From Salinactinospora qingdaonensis (GTDB lineage Bacteria > Actinomycetota > Actinomycetes > Streptosporangiales > Streptosporangiaceae): a DNA stretch of 64,000 nucleotides. The position numbers were made by a program, and so were the translations under genes. The DNA is taken from contig NZ_BAABDD010000020.1 of assembly GCF_039539445.1 (NCBI RefSeq), positions 29,851 to 93,850 on the forward strand. Reading direction: 5' to 3'. The notes beneath the pieces were generated by a model that was not told the DNA's origin, ran no database searches, and saw only the letters and a program-made list of their open reading frames with translations. Shown here piece by piece: positions 1 through 8,521 of the stretch; position 1 is the stretch's first letter; every line of letters starts with the position of its first letter.

Positions 1-159
1 CTGGCTCCGCGGACCCGAGCGGTCCTGATCTCCGAGCACAACTGACAGACAAGACGTCCACGCGGGGGCGGTCGGCACCGTGTCGGACCGGCCTTCGGCT
101 TCGGACGTCCCGCCGCGGCACGGGAAGCGCGGCGGGCGCATACCCGAAAGGCCGAGAAC

Positions 160-478
160 TCAGTGCCCCATTCCGAGGCCGCCGTCCACGAGGATGACGG
201 CCCCGGTTATGGAGGAGGCGCTGTCCAAGGCCAGGAAACGGACCGTCTCCGCTCCTTCTTCGGGGCGGGCGTAGCGGCCCAGCGGTACCCGCGCCAGGAA
301 GTCCGCCCGCTGTTTCTCACTGAGGGAAATCCTGCTCGCTCATCTGGACCAGCAGGCTGTTTCTAGTGGCACCGGCGTTGGCTACCAGCACCTCCACCGG
401 ACCATTGCGTGCCTCGACGTGGGTGAAGGCACTGTCGACCTGATCGGAACCGGTGACGCCACACGTGACCGCCAGACA
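160..478 (-). pseudogene. fabG-like SDR remnant
   Basis: Two pieces of a short-chain dehydrogenase (3-oxoacyl-ACP reductase type) can be read on the minus strand. The first contains VEVLVANAGATRNSLL, matching the NAG motif region, and runs into a stop after MSEQDFPQ. The second, in another frame, contains VPLGRYARPEE, SSITGAV and the typical FabG C-terminus VDGGLGMGH followed by a stop at 160-162. The N-terminal Rossmann part and the catalytic YxxxK segment are missing, and the join is a deletion plus frameshift. It cannot encode an active enzyme. Assignment rests on motif recognition only. Confidence 0.75.
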
Positions 479-866
479 GCCCCATAGAAACCCCTGCCCG
501 GGCCCCGCGAGCCGTCAGGTTGGGGAATATGGAGCGTCCGCGTTGCTGGGCCCATGTCTGTGAGTGTTCCTTATTCGGAAGTTTCCGGGTAAACGAGGAA
601 AGCTCGCTGGCTAGGGACCACATGGTCAGCTCCGGTTCGGCCTGAGCTGGCTGGGTAGTCCGAACGAGCGCGCCGTGAGGCCGTACTGGCGCAGTGTGTG
701 TTGGCGAGGCGAAGCGCAAGGGCCGGCGCAGGCCGGCAGGTAAGAAATGCCGCATATGTGACCGCTAAGACCGCTTCGACCGTTCTCGACCAGACCTGGG
801 CGGGTGGGTGTGGGGTGGGCCGGGTGAGCCGGCCCACCCCACTACGCGCTAAGCCGCCGGTTGGGC
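479..866. other. Intergenic, no gene seen
   Basis: No open frame here has recognisable protein character. It separates the fabG remnant from the 3' end of the esterase gene and may hold further decayed sequence. Confidence 0.4.
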
Positions 867-2252
867 TCAGCTAGCCGTGCAGGCATCGCCGTTGAGCGTG
901 AACTGGGTCGGCGGGTTGTTGGTGCCGCTGTAGGTGCCCTGGAACCCGAAGTTGGCGCTGCTATCAGGTGCGATAGTGCCGTTGTAACCGACGTTGTCGG
1001 CGGTGACCTGGGCGCCGGACTGGTTCACCGCGGCATTCCAGGCGTTGGTGACCTGCTGGTCATCTGGCCAGGTCCACGCCAGAGACCACCCGTCGACGGT
1101 GGTGTCCCCGGTGTTGGTGATGGTCACCTCAGCGGTGAACCCGGTATTCCAGCTATTGGCGCTATAGGCGACCTGACACGTCAGGTCACCGTCGGGCGGA
1201 GTGGACGGCGACGGGCTCGTGCTTGGGCTGGGGCTGGGGCTGGCCGTACCGCCGTCCAGGTCGAGGGCGTCCTCAAGGAAAGCGTCGATGGTGTCCCAGC
1301 TTGGGTCGGGCGAACCATTGGTGACTGTCTCCTGGCAGTCCCCGGCGGTGTAGACAGTCTGAGCTCCGAAATGTGACGAACTCATGACGTCGGTCCTGCT
1401 GTGGCCAGCGTTGGGAACCGAGATGAAGCGGGCGTCGCCGCATTGGTCGCGGATCGCCTCGTAGAGCACGGTGCTCTGCCCATGTGGCACCACGGTGTCA
1501 CCCTGGCCGTGCAGGAGCAGCATCGGCGGATCGTTCTGGTCGACGTAGGTGATCGGGTTGGCCTTGGCGACCTCGTCTGGGCAGGTCTGGATCGGGCATC
1601 CCATCAGGAGGGAACCGGGAGAGTCGGCGGCGTCGTGGTCCCATCCGCTGCCGGGCAGGCTCTGAGAGTTCATCAGCAGGAAATCGCTCGGTCCGAAGAA
1701 CGGAATCGACGCCTGAACGTCACTGGAGACACCGGTCGTTCCCAGGTTGCCCTCAAGCTCTGCCACGCCTCCGCTTACGCCGGCCATGCTGGCTACCCAG
1801 CCGCCGGAGGAGGTCCCCATGATCGCGAAGCGGTCGGGGTCCAGTTGGTACTGCTCGGCGTTCGCCCGCAGGAAACGGATCGCGGCCTTGATGTCGTGCA
1901 CCTGCGCTGGGAATGTCGCCTGGGAGCTGGAGCGGACGCTTACGCCGGCCACGGCGTATCCCCTGGGGTTGAGGGCGTCGGCGATCGCGCCGGCGCCCGA
2001 CTTGCCGTTATCGCTCATCCACGCCGAACCACTGCTCCAGATCACCAGTGGCCGTTCATCGTCGCCACCGGGCAGGTACAGGTCCAGCAGGTGCCCCTGG
2101 CTACCGGCGGGTTGCGCCGGCGCATAGGCGACGTCGGTGATCGTTTCTGCGGGGGCGGCTGATGCGGGGAGCCAGTGGAACACCACACCGGCCATGGCGA
2201 GGAGGGCCGTTGTCACACCGGTGGCCACGGCCGCGCGGATTCGGGAACGCAT
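867..2252 (-). CDS. Secreted alpha/beta-hydrolase esterase with CBM2
   Basis: 461-aa secreted carbohydrate-active esterase. Residues 1-33 form a signal peptide (basic start, hydrophobic core, ASA cleavage region). An alpha/beta-hydrolase domain follows, with nucleophile S148 in GTSSG, an HGQGDTVVP acid-loop segment and NAGHSR carrying the likely catalytic His. A Pro/Ser/Thr linker (SPSPSPSTSPSP) joins a C-terminal family 2 carbohydrate-binding module with the flanking Cys (LTCQVAY ... GDACTAS) and conserved Trp residues. Such enzymes act outside the cell on acetylated or feruloylated xylan. The start is chosen at 2252 because AAAGGAAA lies about 8 nt upstream and the signal peptide begins there; the longer in-frame extension is not signal-like. 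The exact ester substrate cannot be told. Confidence 0.88.
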   Translation of the reverse strand: MRSRIRAAVATGVTTALLAMAGVVFHWLPASAAPAETITDVAYAPAQPAGSQGHLLDLYLPGGDDERPLVIWSSGSAWMSDNGKSGAGAIADALNPRGYAVAGVSVRSSSQATFPAQVHDIKAAIRFLRANAEQYQLDPDRFAIMGTSSGGWVASMAGVSGGVAELEGNLGTTGVSSDVQASIPFFGPSDFLLMNSQSLPGSGWDHDAADSPGSLLMGCPIQTCPDEVAKANPITYVDQNDPPMLLLHGQGDTVVPHGQSTVLYEAIRDQCGDARFISVPNAGHSRTDVMSSSHFGAQTVYTAGDCQETVTNGSPDPSWDTIDAFLEDALDLDGGTASPSPSPSTSPSPSTPPDGDLTCQVAYSANSWNTGFTAEVTITNTGDTTVDGWSLAWTWPDDQQVTNAWNAAVNQSGAQVTADNVGYNGTIAPDSSANFGFQGTYSGTNNPPTQFTLNGDACTAS

Positions 2253-2848
2253 GTTCGTTTCCTTTGGCGTTCGGCCGGAAAGCGGATCGTGAAAACGTGG
2301 GAGAGCTGTCCTGCTGCTGGTTTCGATGCCGTAGTCCCGTCCACGCGAGCGGACGTGACCTGTGCGGCGGCTGCGGGAAAGGCGAGAGGCCCAGCCGTGA
2401 ACCACGGCGGCTGCGAGCGCCCGCGCCTGATGTCGTTGGAAGCGCATCCTGACCTCCGGGGGTAGGCGCGCATCCCCAGGGGAACGACCCGCCGCCGGAA
2501 GGCTCGGACCGTATATCTGTCGGGCGCGCGCCAGATGGGGGATGTGTGCCGGACCGGCCCAGCGGAGTCGCCGCCGCGAGGGCGGTGGCTGGGTAGACGT
2601 GTACGGACGGGGTGGATGAGCGCGGACCGGAGCCGACTTTTGGAAGCACCCCCATGTTAGCGAAAAGTTTCAGAAAAATACCAGCATGAAAAGAGGTTTT
2701 TCCGGAACATTTCGACCCCCGAGGCGCGGGCGGTGAGGAGTACGCCGTGCGTACAACAAAGGCGAGGGGGCAGACCCGATGCCGCTTCCACGTCGAGGGG
2801 GTGGGCCACGCGGTACACCCCCTCGGCCTCGCCGGACAGAGGGACCGG
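2253..2848. other. Intergenic, no gene seen
   Basis: Upstream region of the esterase and downstream of the truncated sigma factor. A short AT-richer stretch near 2650-2720 stands out, but no clear operator or coding frame could be assigned. Confidence 0.4.
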
Positions 2849-3292
2849 TCACTTGTGTGGCCGTTGGCGTGAGTTTCCGGCGAACGAGGCGACCTCGTCG
2901 AAGTCGAAGGCGAACACCTCCCGCAGCACGAACACCGCCCGCTCCAGCGGGCTGAGCCGTTCCAACAGCAACAGCGCCGCCATCGACACCGAATCGGCCA
3001 GCTCCGCCGACCGGGCCGGGTCTTGGTAGGGATCGTTGAGCAACGGCTCGGGCAACCACGGCCCCGGGTACGCCTCTCGCCGCACCCGCGCGGAACGCAG
3101 CACATCGATGGAGATCCGCGTCACCGCGGCCGACAGGAAAGCCTTCGTGGACGTGGGCCGGGTGGAGGAGTCGGCGAAACGCAGCCACGTTTCCTGCACC
3201 GCGTCTTCGGCCTCCCCCACACTGCCCAGAATCCGATAGGCGATCGAAAACAGTAGCGGCCGTAGCTCCTCGAACTCCTCGACCTTGCTCAT
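2849..3292 (-). pseudogene. 3'-truncated SigJ-like sigma factor
   Basis: The product from the ATG at 3292 (GGGAGG ribosome site) begins as an ECF41/SigJ-type sigma factor: region 2 (LRPLLFSIAYRILGSVGEAEDAVQETWLRF) and most of region 4 (LSPLERAVFVLREVFAFDFDEVASFAG). The frame then ends after only 147 residues, in the middle of the region 4 helix-turn-helix, whereas family members are roughly 280-300 aa with a C-terminal SnoaL-like domain. I found no frame downstream restoring the rest. It lies just downstream of an AhpD-like gene, the usual partner of this sigma class. It is probably inactive, though a truncated regulator cannot be excluded. Confidence 0.65.
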
Positions 3293-3457
3293 GGCCGCCT
3301 CCCCTTCCGTGACGCCCTCCCATCCGGCCGTACACGCCGGCGCGGGCTCCTCTGACAATCCCCTCAGACCACGGGGCGGGCCAGAGCAGCCCGCCGGGGC
3401 CCGGGGGCCGGGGCCCGGCGGGCCGCAGCCGGCCCCCGGACCAGTTGTCGCCGCCGT

Positions 3458-3931
3458 TCAGTGGAACTGCCCGGGCTCGTAGTCGCCGGCCGGCCGCTGG
3501 GTGATGACGTTGAGCCGGTTCACCGTGTTCATAAAGGCGACCAGAAGCACCAGGGCGGTGAGCTGCTCCTCGTCGTAGTGCTCGGCGGCACGGGTCCACA
3601 CCTGGTCGCTGACCCCGCCGGCCCCGTCGGCGATCCGGGTCCCCTCCTCGGCCAGCGCCAACGCGGCCCGCTCGGCGTCGGTGAAGACCGTGGCCTCCCG
3701 CCACGCGGCGACCAGGTTCAGCCGCACCGGGGTCTCCCCGGCCGCGGCGGCCTCCTTGGTGTGCATGTCGACGCAGACCGCACAGCCGTTGACCTGACTC
3801 GCGCGAAGAGCCACGATCTCCTGTGTCGTACTCGGCAGTGGCGAGCTCTTGAGCGCCTTGCCCGCCGACATGAAGTCCTTGAGGGCTGCGCCGGCGGTCG
3901 GGCTGGCGAAATAGTTCAGTCGCGCGGCCAT
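3458..3931 (-). CDS. AhpD-like carboxymuconolactone decarboxylase family protein
   Basis: 157-aa protein of the alkylhydroperoxidase AhpD / carboxymuconolactone decarboxylase family. The redox motif is visible as GCAVCVDMH (CxxCxxxH), typical of AhpD-like peroxidase-type members. The start at 3931 is supported by AAAGGAG upstream; the longer frame adds a non-conserved prefix. In actinomycetes this family is often adjacent to SigJ/ECF41 sigma genes, and here the truncated sigJ lies 165 bp downstream on the same strand, so the pair probably once formed a redox-response unit. The substrate is unknown. Confidence 0.85.
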   Translation of the reverse strand: MAARLNYFASPTAGAALKDFMSAGKALKSSPLPSTTQEIVALRASQVNGCAVCVDMHTKEAAAAGETPVRLNLVAAWREATVFTDAERAALALAEEGTRIADGAGGVSDQVWTRAAEHYDEEQLTALVLLVAFMNTVNRLNVITQRPAGDYEPGQFH

Positions 3932-4288
3932 GGTGTGCTCCTTTGCGGTCGTCACTGGCTCCACCCCCTAAGACGGGATAGCCCGACACGCTGTGACACC
4001 GAAGGACGCGACCTGTTGCTCCCGCTGCCGGCACTCCGCGGCCGAGAAAGCCCCGCCCGGTGATCAGCGCGGTGTCCACGCGAAAGCGGCGGCACGGCTC
4101 GCGCGTGACCCTCCAGGGCCGGCCGGGATCTCGGCGTGGAGCCCCTCACGGCGCAGCGAGTCGCCAACGTGCCGAAAGTGGGGGTGGGCGCAGCACGGTG
4201 CACGGGACGCCCACGAGACCCCCGGCACCGCCACAACGCCAGCCACAGCTCACGATCCTCGCGCTCACGATCACCCATCGGACAGCCC
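3932..4288. other. Intergenic, no gene seen
   Basis: Between the AhpD-like gene and the small membrane protein. No convincing coding frame or RNA structure was recognised. Confidence 0.4.
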
Positions 4289-4588
4289 TCAACCGGATTT
4301 CCGTGGTCCCACCACACGCGACCGCAGAACCAGAAAAACATAAAAAAGGACCACGAGCACTGCGAGCAAGAACCCACCGAGAAAAAACGGAAAAACGTAT
4401 GCCATGTTGTCGCAGTTGTACTCGGGAGGGTTGGTGTCAGGCCAGCGAACGCAGGCTACATGGGAACTCTTCATCGTGAAGAAAGTCAGTACACCGCCCA
4501 ACAGAAAGGCCATTGCGCCTAGCGCAACACCGAGGAGAGTCAGAAGCGGGAGCGTCAGCATCCGCCGGGAGGTACTGCCGGTCACCAT
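4289..4588 (-). CDS. Small two-TM membrane protein
   Basis: 99-aa hypothetical membrane protein. Two hydrophobic helices are visible, roughly residues 10-37 and 64-90, separated by a polar loop containing two Cys (CVRWPDTNPPEYNC), and a basic C-terminus (RSRVVGPRKSG), which suggests the tail faces the cytoplasm. An AAGGAG ribosome site lies just upstream of the ATG at 4588. No family was recognised. It stands alone, with repeat-bearing noncoding DNA upstream. Confidence 0.65.
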   Translation of the reverse strand: MVTGSTSRRMLTLPLLTLLGVALGAMAFLLGGVLTFFTMKSSHVACVRWPDTNPPEYNCDNMAYVFPFFLGGFLLAVLVVLFYVFLVLRSRVVGPRKSG

Positions 4589-5327
4589 AAAACTCCTTCT
4601 CCGAAGGCCCTAACCGACGAGACGACACTGCCGATGAACAACGTCCTTTGCAACACTACGCGGAGGAACGCCGGCGGGCCGGGCCTCGGCAACAGTCGAG
4701 AGGCCCGCGGTGACACCGAAAGCGGCGAACGAGGACGCGATGCGAGCGACACGGAGTCCACATGGCTCTCTGACGGCCCGAGCGCGGTCTCGTGGGGATG
4801 GCTGAGCGACAGATCCGAGATTCCCACTGCGGCAATCTGGATACAACCACCGCGGCAGATCCGAGATTTTGCGGAAAACAAAGCCACTGAAAAGCAATAA
4901 CGTCCTCTCGACCGTTCATCGAAGCCGGCCGCTTCCGGTACGGCGGCCAGGAACCGTGCGCTCGGTGGGAGCGGGCCGTTAACCCTCCGCGCCGAAGCCG
5001 ACGATGCCGGGACGCTGAGCCTGCCGTCGCGGAGGACAGGTGCGACCACCATCTCTACACGTTCCTGGAGCGTATGCCGTTCGAACGACGATATCTCGAT
5101 TAAGGCACGCGTTTCGTTCTCTTATGGAACACTATGACCAATGCAAGCCGACTCGGTGTGAAGGCACGTTTGGCGGATATGGGGTTATGAGCCGTTCGCC
5201 GACGGGGGAAGGTGTCGAACAAACAGCCCTTGTGCACTTCGTGTTGATATCACTTCGTTTCGTTGTGCACACAGGGCTCACCCGGTCGCTGTGAACGGTG
5301 CGTCAGGTGGTCGCGGAGGAGCGAGAC
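4589..5327. other. Intergenic with iteron block
   Basis: No gene seen. The left half resembles the sequence in front of the DUF4143 ATPase gene (14256-14451), including 23-bp-pitch iterons. The right half (about 5080-5300) is relatively AT-rich and probably holds the promoter of the downstream nuclease gene. Confidence 0.5.
4695..4877. repeat. Copy 1 of iteron-bearing repeat
   Basis: It starts with AGAGGCCCGCGGTGACAC and contains units at 4811 (AGATCCGAGATT), about 4834 (AATCTGGATAC) and 4857 (AGATCCGAGATTT), spaced 23 bp. The same succession recurs at 14256-14451. Function unknown; the regular pitch suggests protein-binding iterons or a decayed tandem repeat. Confidence 0.7.
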
Positions 5328-6422
5328 ATGGATTTCAACGACAGGCTTGCCGAACTGGCTGCGAAGGTCCGGAGCCAACGTGACTCGATCCAAACCGAGG
5401 AAGCCACGAAAAACGCCTTCGTCATGCCGTTCATATCGGCGATCCTCGGCTACGACGTCTTCGATCCGACTGAGGTCGTTCCCGAGTTCGTCGCCGACGT
5501 GGGAGTGAAGAAAGGCGAGAAGGTCGATTACGCGATCATGCGTGACGGCGCGGTGCAGATGCTCATCGAGTGTAAGAAGTCGAGCGGACCGCTGACGATG
5601 GAGCACGCCTCCCAGCTTTACCGCTACTTCTCGGTCACCAACGCCCGGATCGCCATCCTCACCAACGGTGAGACCTACCAGTTCTACACCGACCTCGACT
5701 CGCCGAACAGGATGGACGAGAAGCCCTTCCTCGTTTTGGACCTCAACGACATCGACGAGACTCTGCTGCCTGAGCTGCGCAAGCTAACCAAGGAGAGCTT
5801 CGACGTCGACTCCGTCATCACCGCGGCAGAGGAACTCAAATACATCGGCGGGATCAAGCGCACGCTCGCGGCGCAGTTCAAGGACCCCGAAAAAGAGTGG
5901 GTCAGGTTCTTCTTCAACCGGGTCCACAACAACAAGCAGTTCACCAACAGGATGCAGGAACAGTTCACCCCGCTGGTGATGAAAGCCGCGTCGCAGTACC
6001 TCAACGACCAGGTGAACGAGCGACTGAAGACGGCTCTTGGCTCTGGCTCCCAAGAGCCCGAGACAGAAGAAGCCGGGAGCGAAAGCGCCGAGGAGGCCGT
6101 TCAGGAGGAACAGGACGACGACACGGGGATCGTGACCACGCTTGAGGAGCTGGAGGGGCACCAGATCGTCAAGGCGATCGCGTGCAGCGAGGTGAAACCG
6201 CAGCGGATCGTGCAGCGTGACTCCAAGTCGTACTTCGCGATCCTGCTCGACGACAACAACCGCAAACCGATCGCGCGGCTGCACTTCAACAGCAAGTCGA
6301 AGAAGCACCTCGGCGTCTTCGATGCCGACAAGAAAGAAACCCGTCACCTGCTCAGCTCCCTCGACGACATCTATCTACACGCCGAGGCGATCCGGGGCGC
6401 GGTACGCAACTACCTCGGATAG
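5328..6422 (+). CDS. HsdR-N-like PD-(D/E)XK nuclease
   Basis: 364-aa protein with the N-terminal domain of type I restriction HsdR subunits (HSDR_N type). The nuclease core is visible as D67 in KVDYAI and E81-C-K83 in MLIECKK, followed by the QLYRYFSVTNARIAILTNG segment typical of these endonucleases. There is no helicase domain. An acidic linker (about residues 250-275) leads to a second domain of unknown role (KSYFAILLDDNNRKPIARLHFNSK) that resembles C-terminal regions of similar stand-alone nucleases. The start at 5328 has GGAGG 8 nt upstream. It lies beyond drmC, pointing towards it, at the edge of the DISARM island, so an accessory defence role is plausible but unproven. Confidence 0.82.
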   Translation: MDFNDRLAELAAKVRSQRDSIQTEEATKNAFVMPFISAILGYDVFDPTEVVPEFVADVGVKKGEKVDYAIMRDGAVQMLIECKKSSGPLTMEHASQLYRYFSVTNARIAILTNGETYQFYTDLDSPNRMDEKPFLVLDLNDIDETLLPELRKLTKESFDVDSVITAAEELKYIGGIKRTLAAQFKDPEKEWVRFFFNRVHNNKQFTNRMQEQFTPLVMKAASQYLNDQVNERLKTALGSGSQEPETEEAGSESAEEAVQEEQDDDTGIVTTLEELEGHQIVKAIACSEVKPQRIVQRDSKSYFAILLDDNNRKPIARLHFNSKSKKHLGVFDADKKETRHLLSSLDDIYLHAEAIRGAVRNYLG

Positions 6423-7774
6423 TGGACGCTCTCACTGACGGCGGCTGAATCGCCGCACGAGAGAGATTTCGGCGACGGCGGGCTGACGATCACAAGGATG
6501 CCCTTACCTCGCGCCCGTCGCGCCGACGCGCCGCTTCGCGTATACCTTCCGACACGAAGACCACCGGTTTCCTCGTTTCGGCGCACGCTGACGGCCGGCC
6601 AATTCTACGATCGCTCGCCGAGTTAAACCGGTCGGCCAACCCTCTGCCTTCTTGAGTTCTAGTGGTCGTTGCAATACCCCACTTCTGAAGGCGTGCGGCG
6701 GAGTGTGGCCTTGGCCTGGGGAGAGCGTGCGGGGTTTCTCACCGCTCGTGCCTCGACCGCTACGCGATCTCAGCAGCCCGGGGCGGGCTGTGCTTGAGGG
6801 GGCACGAATACCACGACAAGACTTGAGGCCGCCGCGGAGCCACCACCGCAACAGGACAGACGGGAATGGGATCACCACCGCAACAGAACAAACATGAACG
6901 GAGCCACCACCACAACAGGACAGACGAGAGCGGGATCACCACCGCAACAGAACAAACATGAACGGAGCCACCACCACGACCGGGCAGACGAGAGCGGGGC
7001 GGGCACCAGGACAAGACAGACGAGAGCGGGGCGGCTCGGCGGCTTCCGGCGTATTCTCAGCCACCACCCCACCGAGACACCACCCCACCGGCACACCCCC
7101 ACACCAGCAGCACCCGACACAACAGCGAGGCGTCAAAAACACAGCACCCCCGTCAAAGCTGCCGAGATCGCGAAGCGATCGAAGCACGAGCGAACGACGA
7201 ACACCCCCACCCACCCCCGACACACACCACCAACCCCCACCCCACCCCAACGGGACAAACCCATAGAAACGCCCCCACCCCTGGGGGTGTGGTGGGGGCG
7301 GTCTTGGCCTACAGAGAACATGCGGGGTTTCTCGCCGCTCGTGCCTCGACCGCTACGCGATCTCAGCAGCCCGGGGCGGGCTGTGCTTGAGGGGGCACGA
7401 ATACCACGACAAGACTTGAGGCCGCCGCGGAGCCACCACCGCAACAGGACAGACGAGAGCGGGATCACCACCGCAACAGAACAAACATGAACGGAGCCAC
7501 CACCACGACCGGGCAGACGAGAGCGGGGCGGGCACCAGGACAAGACAGACGAGAGCGGGGCGGCTCGGCGGCTTCCGGCGTATTCTCAGCCACCACCCCA
7601 CCGAGACACCACCCCACCGGCACACCCCCACACCAGCAGCACCCGACACAACAGCGAGGCGTCAAAAACACAGCACCCCCGTCAAAGCTGCCGAGATCGC
7701 GAAGCGATCGAGGCACGAGCGAACGGGGAACACTCCCGCAGCCCCCGCACCCCAGCCGTTCAAAAAACAACAAT
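6423..7774. repeat. Repeat field with direct duplication
   Basis: No gene seen over 1.35 kb. A block at about 6727-6905 plus 6955-7190 is repeated at about 7319-7490 plus 7484-7723 almost unchanged. Inside are four cores of the dispersed palindromic element (6746-6777 and 7339-7370 in plus orientation; 7158-7189 and 7687-7718 in minus orientation). The right end, CTAG-type terminus near 7760-7777, overlaps the drmC stop codon. Open frames here are low-complexity shadows. Confidence 0.75.
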
Positions 7775-8521
7775 CTAGGACAACCGGGTGAGGGTGCCGT
7801 TGGCACGGAGGGCTTCGAGGTGTTCGGCGGTGCGGGTGGGGGCGGTGCCGCCGCGGATGAGGAGGCCGGCTTCGATGTTGTTGGCCACGCCGGACTGGGT
7901 GAGGTTGGCGCTGGAGACGAGCAGCACGCGGCGGTCGGCCACGGCGAGCTTGGCGTGCATGCGCGATCCCGGCTCCTCGCGGTGTTCGACCGGCCAGTGC
8001 CACAGCTCGACGCCGGGGATGTCGAGGAACGCGGCGTAGGGTTGCGTGCCCTCCAGGGCGCTGCCCGCGCCCTGGAGGGTCTCGACGACGACGCTGACGG
8101 CGACGCCACGCTCGCGGGCCGCGGTCAGCGCCTCGGTCAGCGGCGGGTAGGGCGTGGCGGAGTAGGTCGTCAGCGCCAGCTCGCGGGTGGCCTCGGCCAC
8201 GAGTGAGGTGAGCACCCGCGCAGTGGAGCGCACCGGCACCCGGTGCGATCGCGGGCCGCTCCACACCGCCTCGACGCTGGTCTCCTCGGCGCGGCGCCGG
8301 TAGCCGTCGGCCAGGCCCCGCAGGTAGGTCAGCGCGGCCGCCTGCTCGCCCTCGGGCAGGGCGCGCAGCGCGGCCAGTACCTTAGCGGCCTCGGGGACGT
8401 CGCGCAGCACCGCCTCGTCGGGCCAGCCTTGCCCCACCCGCTCGACGAACGCTCGCACGCGGGCGGGGCCGAGGGCGCCCACCGCCCGCTGGGCGTGGTC
8501 CTCGAAGTCCGCCCGGCTCAT
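7775..8521 (-). CDS. drmC: DISARM DrmC, phospholipase D-like protein
   Basis: 248-aa protein with one PLD catalytic motif, HAKLAVAD (HxKx4D) at about residue 187, followed by VLLVSSANLT. DrmC is the PLD-domain component of DISARM phage defence and is reported as dispensable in some systems. The ATG at 8521 overlaps the drmB stop codon (ATGA), so drmABC are translationally coupled. The stop codon lies inside the terminal CTAG of a dispersed palindromic element, which probably ends the transcript. Identification rests on the motif plus the drmA-drmB neighbourhood. Confidence 0.9.
   Translation of the reverse strand: MSRADFEDHAQRAVGALGPARVRAFVERVGQGWPDEAVLRDVPEAAKVLAALRALPEGEQAAALTYLRGLADGYRRRAEETSVEAVWSGPRSHRVPVRSTARVLTSLVAEATRELALTTYSATPYPPLTEALTAARERGVAVSVVVETLQGAGSALEGTQPYAAFLDIPGVELWHWPVEHREEPGSRMHAKLAVADRRVLLVSSANLTQSGVANNIEAGLLIRGGTAPTRTAEHLEALRANGTLTRLS

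Noticed and set aside
2849..3105. A programmed frameshift that would complete the sigJ-like gene.
   Set aside because: None of the alternative frames downstream resembles the missing region 4 helix or the SnoaL-like domain.
6423..7774. Small Arg/Pro/Thr-rich proteins encoded by the repeat fields (also in 21.7-22.6, 39.3-40.5, 41.4-42.2 and 53-54 kb).
   Set aside because: Composition is low-complexity, several frames are open at once and they follow the repeats, not protein constraints.
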